NCBI GenBank assembly: GCA_030052745.1
Contig: JANBVO010000039.1
Coordinates: 186,001 to 250,000, forward strand
Length of the DNA: 64,000 bases
Source of the DNA: Pleurostoma richardsiae
Taxonomy: Eukaryota; Ascomycota; Sordariomycetes; Calosphaeriales; Pleurostomataceae
Direction of reading: 5' to 3'
This document shows positions 10,432 to 22,963 of the stretch, piece by piece. The position numbers and the translations under genes are program-made. Position 1 is the first letter of the stretch. The number at the start of each line of letters is the position of its first letter. Below the pieces are notes generated by a model, which was not told the DNA's origin, did no database searches, and saw nothing but the letters and a program-made list of their open reading frames with translations.

Positions 10432-13277
10432 ATGCCGTCTCTATTCAGGTCCAAGGACAAGAGAGAGAAAGAGAAGGAGGAGAGCGCCGACACCCACCGA
10501 CCTACCTCTGAAAATGCCCAGAATGGCGGCTCCAACGAAGCGCTGCCAGCCTACTCTGCGCAGGACACAGCTGCTAGCGGCCCCGACGACGTCGCCCCAT
10601 CCGCGGACGTGGACCTCGCTGCCGCCTTCGCGAAGCTCTCGCTCCCCTCGACCGCCGCAGATCCAGACCCCGACACCTGCCTTGCACACCTGAAACTCTT
10701 GTTCGCTATCCAGTCACTGAAGGAGGATATCGGATACACAGATGGTCTCTGGAACATATGGGACACGCGCGCTGAGGGCACGGAGGTGTCGCTGGCCGAG
10801 GTACAGCCCGAGCCGCCCTCGGAGAAAGAGAGGGGGAATGCTGTCCTCAGCAAGATCCGGGAGAAGCGCTGGGCATTGTTTGTCGCACGCGCCGTAGAGC
10901 GATACGAGGCGTGGTGGAATAGCCTGCCCAAGGACGAATTGCGGGTGACCGACATGCAGGCCGGTGCGGACGCGAAATATGACTTGTTTGTGCATCGCGA
11001 CGCGCAGGGCTTTTGGACCACGGGGAACATGCTCCCGCTCGGTGAGTCGTTCCCACGCCGGACGTCCCATGGGACACAGATGAGATGAGGAGTACCAGCT
11101 AATCCCCAACGTCGTAGACGTCCTGATGGTCATGCACTCGCATATGCTCAATCCCCGGGATTTCCTCGAGGACTGCATCCGCAACGGGCTCAACAGTCTC
11201 TGGACCAGCGGCATGCCATGGCCTCTCGTTCACGAGGCTATCGACACCGATTTCAATTATAACGTCTCGGACGACACAAAGGCGCGCTGGGTGGCGCAGA
11301 CCGGGCGAAGCTGGGAGAACACAGACGATCCCTTGATCAAGGAACTGAAGTGTCCTGCTTGCAGGGCAAGCCTGTCAGTCCCTTGGACAACTTGTGGTCT
11401 CGACGAAAATGACAAGACCTCGTCGTGCGTCCCCGATCCTTGATACGTTTGCTCAGCTCTTCCCGTTCGGATGCTAACTTACCAGCCAGTCGGCCCGGCC
11501 TCATCGGTAGCGGCTATGGAGACGGCAAATTCGTCTACAATTGCCCTTCCTGCAGTGTCCAAATCGACAAGGAGTTTCTCTCCGTCGCCAAATTCGTGAA
11601 TGACACCACTGCGCTCCTCGGGTACTCTGCGCCCATGCCGGGAACGGTTCTCGAACCCACTACCGGCAAGCCGGAGCCCATACCGGACGGCACCAAAGGA
11701 GCCATCTGGCCCCGGACCTTCCCGAACCGGATGATCGAGCGGGTGCTGCGGATCAAGATCGTCGAGCTCATCGGGCCGGGCGTCACTCCGCGGCCGACGA
11801 TGTTCGACGTCAGGCAGCTCGTGGAGGACGCGCTCGGCAGCAACACCACAGTCAGATACATCGACGGCCTGGTGGCGTACTCGAGCCGCATCAGCTACCG
11901 GCTGTCGCCCGTGGCCAAGGTGTCGGTGCGCAAGATGATGAGCCGCTACTGGGACAACTTCAGCCCCTTCGCGCTGGACCTCGGCGGCGCGGTGATGCGG
12001 CAGGGCATCTTCGCGGACAAGATGCACCGCATCGACTGGCTGCATAGCCCGGCGGCGCGCGAGACCATGGCGCGCCTCGTGCGCAAGTACGGCCGCTTCG
12101 TGGAGATCATGGCGGCGCACCCGGCGCGGGTGTGCGTGCCGACGCTGGATGTCGATCTCGCGTGGCATACGCACCAGCTGAGTCCCCGGGCGTACTACAA
12201 ATTTACGACGGAGAAGACGGGGAAGTTTGTGGACCACGACGACAAGATCGACGAGGATAAGCTGAGCGAGGCGTTTGAGTTTACGAGCAAGGAGTACCAG
12301 GACCGGTACGGGGAAGTCTACAGCGAGTGCACGTGCTGGTACTGCGAAAGCGAGTCCCATATCTCCTTTGTCCCGGTCCCAGTTGCTGTTCAGTCCTTTC
12401 ACTGACTATGGTCTCATAGCGATCCGCGCCTCGCACGTATCCTCTGTGGGAAAGCTCCTCGGCGTGTCGAGCCAGGAGCGTGTCGCCGAGTCCTTCTACG
12501 CCTCCGGCACCGCAAACCTCTGCCCGCCTGACAAGTCGGCGCACATCTCGGCGCACAATGCCGTCAAGACTAACGAGACGGCGGCGCGGGCGCGGATCAC
12601 GCGCCAGATGCGTGTCTACCAGCAGCGTCGGCTCGAGGCCAATTACCAGAAGGCGGTCAAGCGCGCGGCGAAGAAGGGCAGGCAGCTGCCGCCGAGGGCC
12701 GAGTACTACGACCACTGGGGCTACTCATATTATAGTATGTTCTTTTCGATCGTTGATTCTTTCGCTTGGCATGCTGGCATCTCCTCCCGAGTATATTGCG
12801 GTAGATCGGGGCTGGAGATAGGCACGAGAACCGGTCAGGGACTAACTGAGAGACAGTGTACTCACCCTTTGTATATCCTCTCTATTTCACACCAGGCTTA
12901 TACTACGCTGGTGACCCCGGCTTTGTCCAGGGTGGCGCGGGCGCTTGGGCAAACTGCGCCGCTGGGAGTTGCGGCAACGGTGGCGTAGCGGCGGGTGCTT
13001 GTGGTGGACCAGGTGGGTGTGGAAGCCCAGGGGTGAGTTTCTCTGTTATTTTAGAATTCCTCTCGCTCGATCTGGCTGTCCATTATGCTGGCCTGGTGAG
13101 CGCCTCTCGGGGTCTGAGTTCTGACACGTCTTCTAGGGTTGCGGAAGTTCTTCTGGAGGTTGCGCCGGCAGCGGTGGTGGCTGCGGAGGCGGCGGAGGGG
13201 GTGGTTGCGGTGGAGGAGGCGGCGGTTGCGGAGGAGGCGGTGGTGGTGGTGGTTGCGGAGGGGGTGGAGGCTGTTGA
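10432..13277 (+). CDS. Glycine-rich domain (GRDP/DUF1399) protein
   Basis: Six exons (10432..11041, 11118..11424, 11490..12349, 12420..12734, 12857..13032, 13137..13277) give 802 aa. An acidic, Ser-rich N-terminus is followed by the DUF1399 body. Two Cys pairs, CPAC..PWTT and CPSC, look like a metal-binding knot. The family hallmark VDLAWHTHQLSP lies at residue ~527, then CTCWYCETIRASH. A KR-rich helix follows. The C-terminus (~757-802) is almost entirely Gly and Cys, in runs of six to seven Gly broken by single Cys. Intron 3 (12350..12419) begins GC rather than GT; only that choice yields the family sequence WYCETIR. Related plant and fungal GRDP proteins are linked to stress and development, but the biochemical role is unknown. 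The start could instead be the in-frame ATG at 10378. Confidence 0.88.
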
Positions 13278-15229
13278 GCATCAGAGCGACTTCAGAAGTA
13301 ATGGATGGGTGAACTTTTCTAGTCAAGAAGGACTAGTGCTGAGCTGCGCATGGTCGAACGATAGAGAGTTTCGATTCATCGTCATCGAAACGTCAGAAAG
13401 AATTGTTCGCGGCAATCGTTCTCTAGTGTCACTCGTTCCGGCGTGATGGTGGTTCCCACCCTGTTGACCGACTGTCTTCTCTTGCTGGATTACCGTACGG
13501 CGATGGATGAGCATACGTGTGCTCCTTGGGTCCCTAGAGGTTCTCCGTTGTTGAACACTTGTGGTGGTTCAGTCCTGATTTGGTTCCCGTCGCGCTTTAG
13601 CCGCGTGCGAGGCTGCATACCAGGGGCTAGACGCTATTGACTTGCCACTTCCAATGAACCTGAAGGTCGATAGAGATGATGTTGGGTCGGGATGGTCTCT
13701 CGCAACTGTCGGTTCCTGAATTGCCACGATATGCTGGAGCCACGGTCGTCGTTGTGATTGGGGATTATCGGCAGTATCGGCATCGGCATGTTTTTCGGCA
13801 GGTTTAGATACTCTTTGTTTTGCTCAGACGTGACCTTGCAAGGTTTCTGGCAGGTGACGACTACTCTTACCGGGCCGATATGACTTCTCCGGATATCCGT
13901 GGTCTAATCGTCTCGTTCCAATAACAACGTCCAATTGTTGGCACTATGCATAGCTTCCTGCACCGGGTGTAAGATGCCGTCCGTAATCCGTTTGCAGCTC
14001 CGAGGATGTCCCAGAGAATGAAGGGTACATGTCTGATGACTGCGAGAAAGCAAGTTATCGCACAGCGAATCCCACCACGCTTCCAACTGTTGTTTCCTTG
14101 GAATCTCTTCGGCGGCACGTTTCTCCTCCTTCTTTTTCTTAAGATGGCTTGTGTAACGCGGACGAGAGCGTCAATTCTCGATGCAGACTCCAATGTCCTT
14201 CCGCTAGGGAAATCAGCATCAAGGGGCAGCCAGGCCCTTCCAAGTCAAGAGCGCCGCCATGTATCCTCTCCAAGCCCAACAAGGAACTGAAGGAGGGTGA
14301 CAGCAACCTGGGCCGCGGTCCTGGATCCAGTTTACGAAACACATGCTCAACCTCGACATGATTGGCTTGACTGTGATATTTCGGCAGTTAACTGGGGGCT
14401 TATTGCCGTTGCGTATCACGCGCCCCGACTTGGGTCGAATCCTTCTTTGTCGGCTTCATCACCCAAACCTTGCTTGCCACTGGTGTCACGGGCATCTAGA
14501 GATGCGCGAAAGCAGAAGATACCCTGAGCTGACGCGGCTTCGTGACTGGCGCTACAAGGCCGTTGTGTCGTTCGGGGCGTGTAATTGGTGCTGGGCCTAG
14601 AGCGGGTGGGGAGATTCTCTGCGGATGCCCCGGGATCTATGACCCCCACCCGGGGCTTTTCGACCTCAAGTAGCGCCGAAGTTGGGTACGCCGTTGCCCC
14701 GCGAAGCCCCAGGATGCGGGGAAATATCGACCGGTGCGAGCCACCGTTCGGGGCCGGGGTCCCCACCGCCTCCCAAGCCGAAGCTTGCTCGGCATGGCGG
14801 CAGGTCACAGGCCCTTGGCAGTTCATGATCATTGCACCGTACTATGGCCGCGCTATGGCTTCTCCTGGCCGTGCTCGAGGCCCCTGCTGATCATCGCGAC
14901 CACGCCGTTGTTCGAGTGTCAGGTTATGGATCCTTCTCTCAGGCTTCACTCACCCCATCAGCTATTCGCCGAATATGCGGATCTGAGATTGGCCCAACAT
15001 GGCGGACGAAGACATGGAGTATATAGTGTACACGTGAAAGATTCAGGATGGCAGCTTCCCTCCTGTCCGGTCCTGTCCTCCAGGTGAAATACTACATATA
15101 ATACCTCTGATAACCCTCAGCAAGGAACCGTGACTTCGTGCCTTGCACCATCTTGATAAATAACAACTACTCTTGTCGCCTCCTCCTTCCACTCGACTAT
15201 CACCAAACATCCATCCGCAGTCCTTCATC
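13278..15229. other. Long intergenic region upstream of sugar transporter
   Basis: 1,952 bp without a supported gene. The ORFs here (longest 138 aa, minus strand) look random. It contains a C/G-rich stretch (14600-14780) with CreA-type motifs, listed separately. Confidence 0.4.
14606..14721. promoter_or_regulatory. Candidate CreA (carbon repression) sites
   Basis: Three matches to the CreA consensus SYGGRG: GTGGGG at 14606..14611, CTGGGG on the minus strand at 14707..14712, and GCGGGG at 14716..14721. The last two are only 3 bp apart, the paired arrangement usual for functional CreA sites. They lie about 0.5 kb upstream of the sugar transporter. The motif is short and the region is GC-rich, so chance matches are likely. 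Confidence 0.35.
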
Positions 15230-17366
15230 ATGCCTGACCAAGACCAGGCATTGCTGGTGTCCCAGCGCCGTGCCCGAATTGCGGGCCCTTCTGGGCTCAA
15301 GGGCATGTTTGCCAACGGCAAGACCACCCTCATCGCCATCTTCGCTGCGTTGGGCGGTTTCGTCTATGGCTGTATGTACTTTCCTCCCGTAGCATGTATG
15401 GTCTCTGCATTTCCTCCACTTAACTGACTCGGCGGGCAGACAACCAAGGAATGTTCAGTCAGGTCCTGACCATGACATCCTTCCAGAATAAGGTGCGTCG
15501 CCCACTAACTCCTCTCCATCCCACCCCTTCGCACTCCTTGAAAACTTGTAGTAACCGGTGTTGCACTTCATAGACCGATGGCTATGCCGCCGAGACTGGC
15601 ACTGCTCAGGGTTTGTTGACCTCCATTCTCGAGCTGGGCGCCTGGGTCGGCACCCTGGTCAACGGCTACGGTGCTGATAAGTTGGGCCGTCGTCTCTGCA
15701 CCATTGTCGCCTGTTGTGTGTTCCTTGTCGGTATCATCGTCCAGGCCTGCACCGAGAATAAGGACTACGTCTTCGCAGGCCGTTTCGTCACAGGTCTTGG
15801 TGTCGGAAGTCTGAGTATGGTTGTCCCGCTTTACAACGCAGAACTGTCCCCGCCCGAGGTCCGAGGCTCCCTAGTCGCCTTGCAGCAGCAGGCCATCACA
15901 GCTGGCATCATGGTTGCCTACTGGGTAAGCACGCTCCACCTCCCCGAACCACCGGACTCCACAATCAGTCCATGTCAAGGGACATTCACTGAACGTGCTC
16001 CTCGTTCCAGATCGGCTATGGCACCAACTACATCGGCGGTACCGGCGAGGGTCAGTCAGATGCCGCTTGGTTGATTCCCGTCTGCATCCAGATCATACCC
16101 GCTATCCTACTGGCCGTCGGCATGGCTTTCTTCCTGCCCCAGTCCCCGCGTCACCTTATCAACACCGGTCGAGATGAGGAATGCTTGCGCACACTTGCAA
16201 TGTTGCGTCGCAAGCCCGTCGACGATATTGCCGTTCGCGTGGAGTACCTTGAGATCAAGGCCCTGCGCGAGTTCGAAGTCTATACCTCCAAGAAGAAGTA
16301 TCCGCAGTACCAGGATGGCTCGTTCAAGAGCCGGTTTATGATCGGATGGAAAGACTACTGTTCCCTCGTCACCACCCCATCCCTCTTTAAACGAACCGCT
16401 GTTGCAGTACGCCTCCCTCTCTAAGCTATAGACCTTGTATCAAGCATAAACTAATGATATTGGGAACAGTGCTTGATCATGACCTTCCAACAGTGGAACG
16501 GAATCAATGCCATCCTTTACTATGCGTACGTTTCAGTTTCATTTTCCTGACGCCGCTGCTTCTCCTGTGACCCAATCCAGGGGTGACCATGTGCTAATTT
16601 ATGCCGCCGCATGCGTCTAGTCCCTTCATCTTCGACGACTTAGGATTCTCTGGTAGCACAACTTCCCTGCTCGCAACCGGTGTCGTCGGTGTGATCAACT
16701 TCCTTATGACTATCCCGGCCGTCCTGTACGTCGATAAGTTCGGTCGTAGGATTATTCTCATCTGCGGAGCCATTGGCATGGCTACATGCCACTTCATCGT
16801 TGCAGGCATCACGGGATCCTTCCATGACAGCTGGCCCAGTCACCGTGCCGCCGGCTGGGTGGCCGTTGTCTTCGTCTGGATCTATACCGCTAACTTTGCC
16901 TACTCCTGGGGCCCCATTGCCTGGATTGTCGTCTCGGAGGTGTTCCCTCTGAGCATGCGTGCCAAGGGCGTAAGCGTTGGAGGCAGCAGCAACTGGGTAT
17001 GTCAACCGCCACTATCATCCTTGAACACTCGCTAATTGGAGGGGTCTGCAGCTCAATAACTTTGCCGTCGCCATCTCCACTTCTCCCTTCATTTCCGCTT
17101 CGGCCTACGGCGCCTTCATCTTCTTCGGCTGTATCACTGTGGTCGGCTGCCTCTGGGTCTATTTCTTCATGCCCGAGACCAACGGCCGGACGCTGGAGGA
17201 GATGGACGAGCTGTTCGGCACCGTCGGCATGGTCGAAGATGAGCTCGAGAAGCAGCGGATTGAGAGGGAGATCGGCTTGTGGGATCTCCTTGGCGTCGAG
17301 TATCCGCATGGTGAGAAAGAGAAGACTGCTACCGAGCCCGCCCCGGTACATCATGCCGAACCGTAA
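15230..17366 (+). CDS. MFS sugar transporter (sugar porter family)
   Basis: Seven exons (15230..15371, 15440..15492, 15574..15924, 16011..16406, 16470..16525, 16621..16996, 17052..17366) give 562 aa with about 12 membrane helices. Family signatures are present: GADKLGRR in loop 2-3, RFVTGLGVGSLSMVVPLYNAE at helix 4, PQSPRHL after helix 6, QQWNGINAILYYAPFIF in helix 7, DKFGRR in loop 8-9, and PETNGRTLEEMDELF after helix 12. It should be a plasma-membrane proton symporter or facilitator for a hexose, pentose or related polyol/quinate. Substrate cannot be told from sequence. The neighbouring mannanase is 7 kb away on the same strand with another gene between, so a link is only possible. Candidate CreA sites lie upstream. 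Confidence 0.93.
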
Positions 17367-17549
17367 AAGAATCGCGAACAGCTATAGGTGAGGTTTAATT
17401 GAACGGGCAGGTCACATCAAACTGAGAATTGTGCATTTAATGCCATAATCATGTTGCAGGAGAAGAGAAGAGTAATGCAATCGTTGTACATGTTTTTCAG
17501 ATATCCATCCATCCATCAAGCGAAAGTTCCTTCAGTGCCCTAGACTCCT

Positions 17550-20500
17550 TCATGCATCTTCTTGAGTGGCAACATGGGCGTAGTAACTCCCTGTAGCTCT
17601 AGCTGTGAAACCCAACTCATGCTCCTTGCCAGAAAGGTTACCGTACCCGTTCTCTGTCGAGTCGTCCTCAAGACTGCCCCAGGCACCGCCTCCCGGGGTA
17701 TGGATGACACATCTATCACCAGCAGCCATGTCGATCTGGCCCCTTGGCCCGATGTTCAGCCAGGTGTAGTCGCCATCCTCTCCCTTCTGGACCCAGTAGT
17801 TGGCGCCTGGCTGGCCGGGCTCGCCCCCGCACATGCCGTATGGCCGGTGCACCCGCCGCTCAGTCACCAGGCTGAACATCAGAGGAACCCTGCACTCGAC
17901 GTCACGCACGATCCCGCAGCCGCCATTCCACTTACCCCTGCCGCCGCTGCCTTCCCGTATGGAAAACTCTCGGATGATGACCGGGAAGCGCTTCTCTATC
18001 ACCTCGACGTCCGTGGTGCGCGTGTTCGTCATGTGGACCTGCACCCCGCTGGCGCCGTGCCAGCCCGGTCCGGCGCCCGACCCGCCGGCCATGGTCTCGC
18101 CGTACTGGTACACGAGCCTGGGGAGCGGCTGACCGGGAACGATCGGTCCCGCGCGGCCGAAGAAGCCGAAGCAGTTCATGTCTCCCTGCGACGCGGCGGC
18201 GGCGCGGAAGGCCTTGAGCAGAAGGTCGACGAGCCGCTGTGATGTCTGCGTGTTGCCGGCGCAGACGGCACGGTTAGGAGATGGGTTGAGGAAGGTCTTC
18301 TTGGGGATGACGATCTTCGTCGGTGCGAGGCACCCTTGGTTGAGTGGGATGTCGGAACCGATAAGCAGACGGAGCGTGTAAATGAGGGCAGAGTAGGTGA
18401 TGGCCGGCGGGGCGTTCATGTTGGAGTTCATCTCGCAGGTCGTGCCTGTGAAGTCGAAGGTGCCGAACCCGGACTCGTCGATGTCGACGGTCACTCGCAT
18501 GATCGATCCGTTGTCCATGTATTCCTCGGCCTTCAGAAGGACCCCTGGGCCGAACTGCTGCCGCACGGTCTTCAGATACTCTCGGACGGAGAGCTCCGCG
18601 TTCTTCTGGATCTGGCCCATGTAAAATTGGACAACAGGTTGCCCATACTCCTCCATAAGAGCTTGAATAAGAATGCGGCCCTTGTTGTTGGCGGCAATCT
18701 GGGCGTGAAGGTCCGAGATGTTCTCCGCTGGCCGCCGCGCTGATGCACACCCGGGATAGTCGCCCGGTTTTCGGAGTATCTCACGAACGCCTTCTTCGTC
18801 GAATTTGTTGTCCCTAACGAGAAAGAAGGACTTGATGGCCGCACCTTCATGCCACAGCGTTGTTGAAGCCGGGTTCATCGAGGTGCCCCCAAGGCCGCCT
18901 ATGTCCGAGTGGTGCCCGCGAGAGGCTGTGAAGAAGCAGATGTTCTCGCCCGTCTTGTCGAATACAGGCGTGATCACAGTTATGTCGGGTAAGTGCGTGC
19001 CACCAGCCTCTGCAACTAACTTAGCACGCGTCTTCCAGTAGTCATCTCGTCGGAAAGGGTTAACACCTACCAGGATGGTTCGATACAAGGACATCACCTG
19101 GCTTCAGGCTATTTCCATGGATCTCCTGTTGATACTTGACTGCATAGCTCATGCTTCCCAGGTGGACTGGGACATGGGGCGCGTTGGCAACCAGCTCACC
19201 ATCTGGTCCGAATATGGCACACGAATAGTCCAGTCTCTCCTTGATGTTCAATGACAGACTGGTCCGCTGGAGGGTACGCCCCATCTGCTCTGCAATCCCC
19301 ATAAAGCGATGACCAAAGACTGATAGTTTGATGGGGTCCACAACCTGTGGTTCAGCAACACCGACTGCAGCAGCTTTCTGATCGGCCAAGTCGATGATGA
19401 CATGTGATGTGAGAATGCTGGCTGTAGCATCGGGAACAAGGACTATAGTCTGGGTCTTGTCGATAATGACGGCAGGCCCAGAGACGATTGTCCCAAGGTT
19501 GAGATCATCTAGCAGATAGACCGGCGTCATCGTATACCCCGTGGTGGCAAAGTATACCTTGGCCTGTAAAGAGTATCAGCGTCTGGAAGGAACTGGGAGC
19601 CTGTGTAGGAAAAGATAGATAGGGTGCCTTACGGTTTCAACAGCATCGGTACGCTTCGCTTCCGTGAAAGTCGGCATGGCATCCATCTCCTGCACAAGAA
19701 CATCGCTATCGCGCAAAGTCTCGCCACTCGCCCCAATACCCCTGACACGAACGTCGTCCACAAGCACTTCCCTATCGGGCGGGAAGATGAATGAGAGCTC
19801 TCTGAGATGCTCCCTCTCGAAGGCTGCGCGGTAATCCCCGTCTTCTGGCTCGAGGATCATCAGCTGAGTCTCAGTACCACGATATCTCATGTGAAGATAC
19901 GGTTCGTAGTTGATATCTTTCTCTTCAATGCCCTGCTGCAACAGGCCCTCTTTCACCTTTGCCTTCAGGACCTTGTGTATCTCTCGCAGACGGGGGAGCG
20001 AGTCAGAGGAGTATTTCTCGCTGCTTGGCTCCTGGGCTTCCTGCACGACTTCCGCAAGCGCCATGCCGTACGCCGATAGGATACTGGACAGCTTGTGAAC
20101 GATAATCCTCTTAATTCCCAGCTGTTTCGCCAGTTCACAGGCATGTTGGCCGCCTGCGCCTCCGAATACGGCTAAGTTGTGCGCCCCTGTCTCGTACCCC
20201 CTTGCCTCAGTGATGGCACGGATAGGCCGCGACATTGATTCATTCGCGACATCGATAAATCCACTGGCGACTTCTTCTGGAGTCATTGACTTGTTGCTAT
20301 CCGCGTTAATGGTCTCCGTCAAGGCCCTGAACTTCTCTGCCACGATCTCAGTGTCCAGAGGCATATCCTCTGTGGGCCCAAAGATCGAGGGGAAGTACTT
20401 CGGAATGAGACGGCCAAGGAACAGGTTCGCGTCGGTGACGGTCAGAGGTCCGCCTTTACGGTACGAAGCAGGACCCGGATGGGCTCCGGCACTCTGCGGT

Positions 20501-21845
20501 CCCGCCTGAAAGAGACCGTTCTTCCAGAAAAGAATGCTTCCACCACCAGCTGCGACGGTGTTGATGTCGAGTTGTGGGCTCTGGATGACAATCCCAGCTG
20601 TCGTAGTCTCGAAGACATGGTCGAAGCTCCCTCCAAAACGGCTGACATCTGTTGACGTCCCTATCTCCACTGTCAGCTTGCTGGAGGGAAAAGATGACAG
20701 ACAGCGCGCACTTACCACCCATGTCGAAGCCAACCAGGGGAGTCTTCCCATCATAAGAAGTCCTCGCGAAGCCGACAACGCCACCAGCAGGACCACTTAG
20801 TATTCCCCTCAAGCCGCTAAAGGCGTCGTGCTTGACCAGCCCTCCATCACTCTGCATAAACTCACACTTTACTCCGTCCAAGTTGCCGCCCTCGAAGCCT
20901 TGGGCAAATGTGTCGACGTATGCCTTGATCTCTGGGGTTAGATACGCGTCGGCAGAGGCCGAACTGCCTCTGGCCAACATCCTAATCATCTTGGGTCCGA
21001 CCGCAGATGAAAGAGAAACGTGGCGGAAGCCCATTTCGGCAGCGACCTTGGCCATCATCTCTTCATGTTTGGAGTATATGTATGAATGCGTGAAGCAGAT
21101 GGCTAAGGCGTCGATACCCTTCTCCTTCAGCTTGGATAGCTTTGCCTTCGCCTCTTCTACATCGAAGGGCTTCACGATACGAAGCATATCGCCTGTGCTT
21201 CCCTTGGCTAAGATGCCCGGGATCTCATTCTTGGGTTCCTTGGGGGGATTAGGGTCCTCGGTGAACTCCTCGATGGTAACTCGCTCGTCGATCTCCACCA
21301 CCTCATCGTAGAGCCTCTCGGGCTTACGGATCTCGAGATCGAACAGACGCGGGCGGGCCTGGTTGCCAATCTCTATCAGATCGCGGAAGCCCTTTGTCAC
21401 CACCAGAGCGTGACGGGTTCCTTTCCTCTCCAACAGAGCATTTGTGGCGACTGTAGTTCCCATGCGAATGGAGTGAATATTGTCCTTTGGAAGCGGCGCT
21501 GACCGTGGTATCGATTTGCCGGTAGCCTCCTCGAGGATCCGACGAATGCCCTCCGACGGAGCATCGGCATAGTTGCCAGGATCGACCGAGAGCAGCTTGA
21601 GGATGATATCGGGTCTCCCTGGCACAGAGGCCCAAACATCCTATCAAAGTATGTCAATCCCAGCCAACAGCTCCAACGAGCCCGGGCAGTTCGACGTACG
21701 GTAAAGGTTCCTCCTCGGTCTGCCAAGGGTATCCCAACATCAGCTCATGACTAATACATGAGTACAAGGACCAACGTGGCTCACCTATTGCTATCTTGAT
21801 GGACTTGGGGTTGTCCTCCAAGGTCTCAATTCGATGGGGTGCCAT
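17550..21845 (-). CDS. OXP1: 5-oxoprolinase / hydantoinase (HyuA-HyuB fusion)
   Basis: Six exons on the minus strand (21785..21845, 21700..21719, 20716..21640, 19633..20660, 19071..19563, 17550..19009) give 1,328 aa, the usual size for fungal and animal 5-oxoprolinases. The N-terminal HyuA half has the nucleotide-binding DRGGTFTD (residues ~21-28), MGTTVATNALLER and GFDMGGTSTDVSRF. The C-terminal HyuB half has NHPEAGGTHLPDI, GHHSDIGG, GSGAGPGWHG and a long Gly-rich end. The expected reaction is ATP-dependent opening of 5-oxo-L-proline to glutamate in the gamma-glutamyl/glutathione cycle, in the cytosol; related enzymes open hydantoins. Exon 2 is only 20 nt and encodes the core of the RGGTFT motif. 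The gene is divergent from a Dal5-like permease, suggesting uptake plus hydrolysis of a cyclic nitrogen compound. Confidence 0.92.
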
Positions 21846-22963
21846 GTTGATGACGAAAGCACGCACAATGTAAATGATCCGACTCTATCAAATGAGGACG
21901 AGTCGAGACGTCTCTCTAGACTGACCAACGTATTATACATTCAACGACCGCGGCTGTTCCCCCTCCGCAGATCGGAACGAACTGCCTTGTCAATCTCACC
22001 TCTTGCCGCGATGGGGATTCTTATCGTTCCTCGGGCATCACTAGACACAACCTAAGATGATTACCATCCCGGAGCTCAGCATTCCCCTTCAGTATTCGCG
22101 GCAGAGTCCCACTCTAGCCAGATAGGCTCAATGCGGAGGTAAGCTGCTTTAAACGCTTACGGGCGACTCTGTCCCACAGAGGCGGGGTGCGTAGGATGAT
22201 AGGCGGTTCGACCTGCCTCGCGCCCATAGCATATCGACGCTCGCGCCTTATCGCAAGTCATACATACCATTAGATCCGCGGAGCCAGCGCTATTGAGGGG
22301 CATTGGTATATGATGCGGCTTGCATGTGCGGGGACACCAGGTTGGCGTCCGCTTTGCCTGGCGGGGGCTGCAGTAGCTTGCCTGAGAACGGCGGGACGGC
22401 GCCGAGCGCTTCGACCTACCTTCTCATCTTGACCTTATCTGCTTCAACGCTTGGGGAGTCTCTCGGAGTCATCTCTTATCTCGCTGGCGCGGTCAAGCTC
22501 CACACGCCGGCGATCCGCCGACCCGCTTTGTGAGGCGTCGTGCATCGCCAAGACCACCGTTGCCCGGTTCATGGCTCTCGACTTAATAGGCGCGGAGTTT
22601 ACGGTGGAGCAAACAACGCTTCCATATCTCTCACAATCGTCGAGTGGAGGGGACTTTAATGTTGAACACAACATCTTGGCACTCTTGCCCATGTCTTAGA
22701 AGACCTGGAGTTGAGATGCCTACAGTCTGCAGGAACCTAGTTCAACAAGAGTCAGGGGTGCAAGCACCAGATAACTTATCTTTCTAGTACCTCGAATTTA
22801 TCAACGACGTCGCGAGTAGGTCTTGGCTTGCCAGGCCGTCACGAGTATAAGTGTCGACATCTCCGGCAGGGAGCATATACGCGGTGCTGTCCTCCGCAGT
22901 CAACCTCGCATATCATTTCTTTCTTAGGAAATCTCATATAGGCTTCGACGTCAACCCGTACAA
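21846..22963. promoter_or_regulatory. Divergent promoter with seven GATA motifs
   Basis: This 1,118-bp region separates the oxoprolinase and permease genes. HGATAR motifs (AreA-type nitrogen regulator sites) occur at 22120..22125, 22197..22202, 22248..22253 (minus), 22435..22440 (minus), 22476..22481 (minus), 22769..22774 and 22776..22781 (minus). The last two form a head-to-head pair, AGATAA-C-TTATCT. The number of sites fits nitrogen-metabolite control, but binding is inferred from sequence only. Confidence 0.5.

Noticed and set aside
11479-12402. 307-codon open frame antisense to the GRDP gene
   Set aside because: Shadow of strong codon bias; translation is Arg/His-rich low-complexity sequence.
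17562-18242. 226-codon open frame antisense to the oxoprolinase
   Set aside because: Lies wholly inside a conserved exon on the other strand and has no domain.
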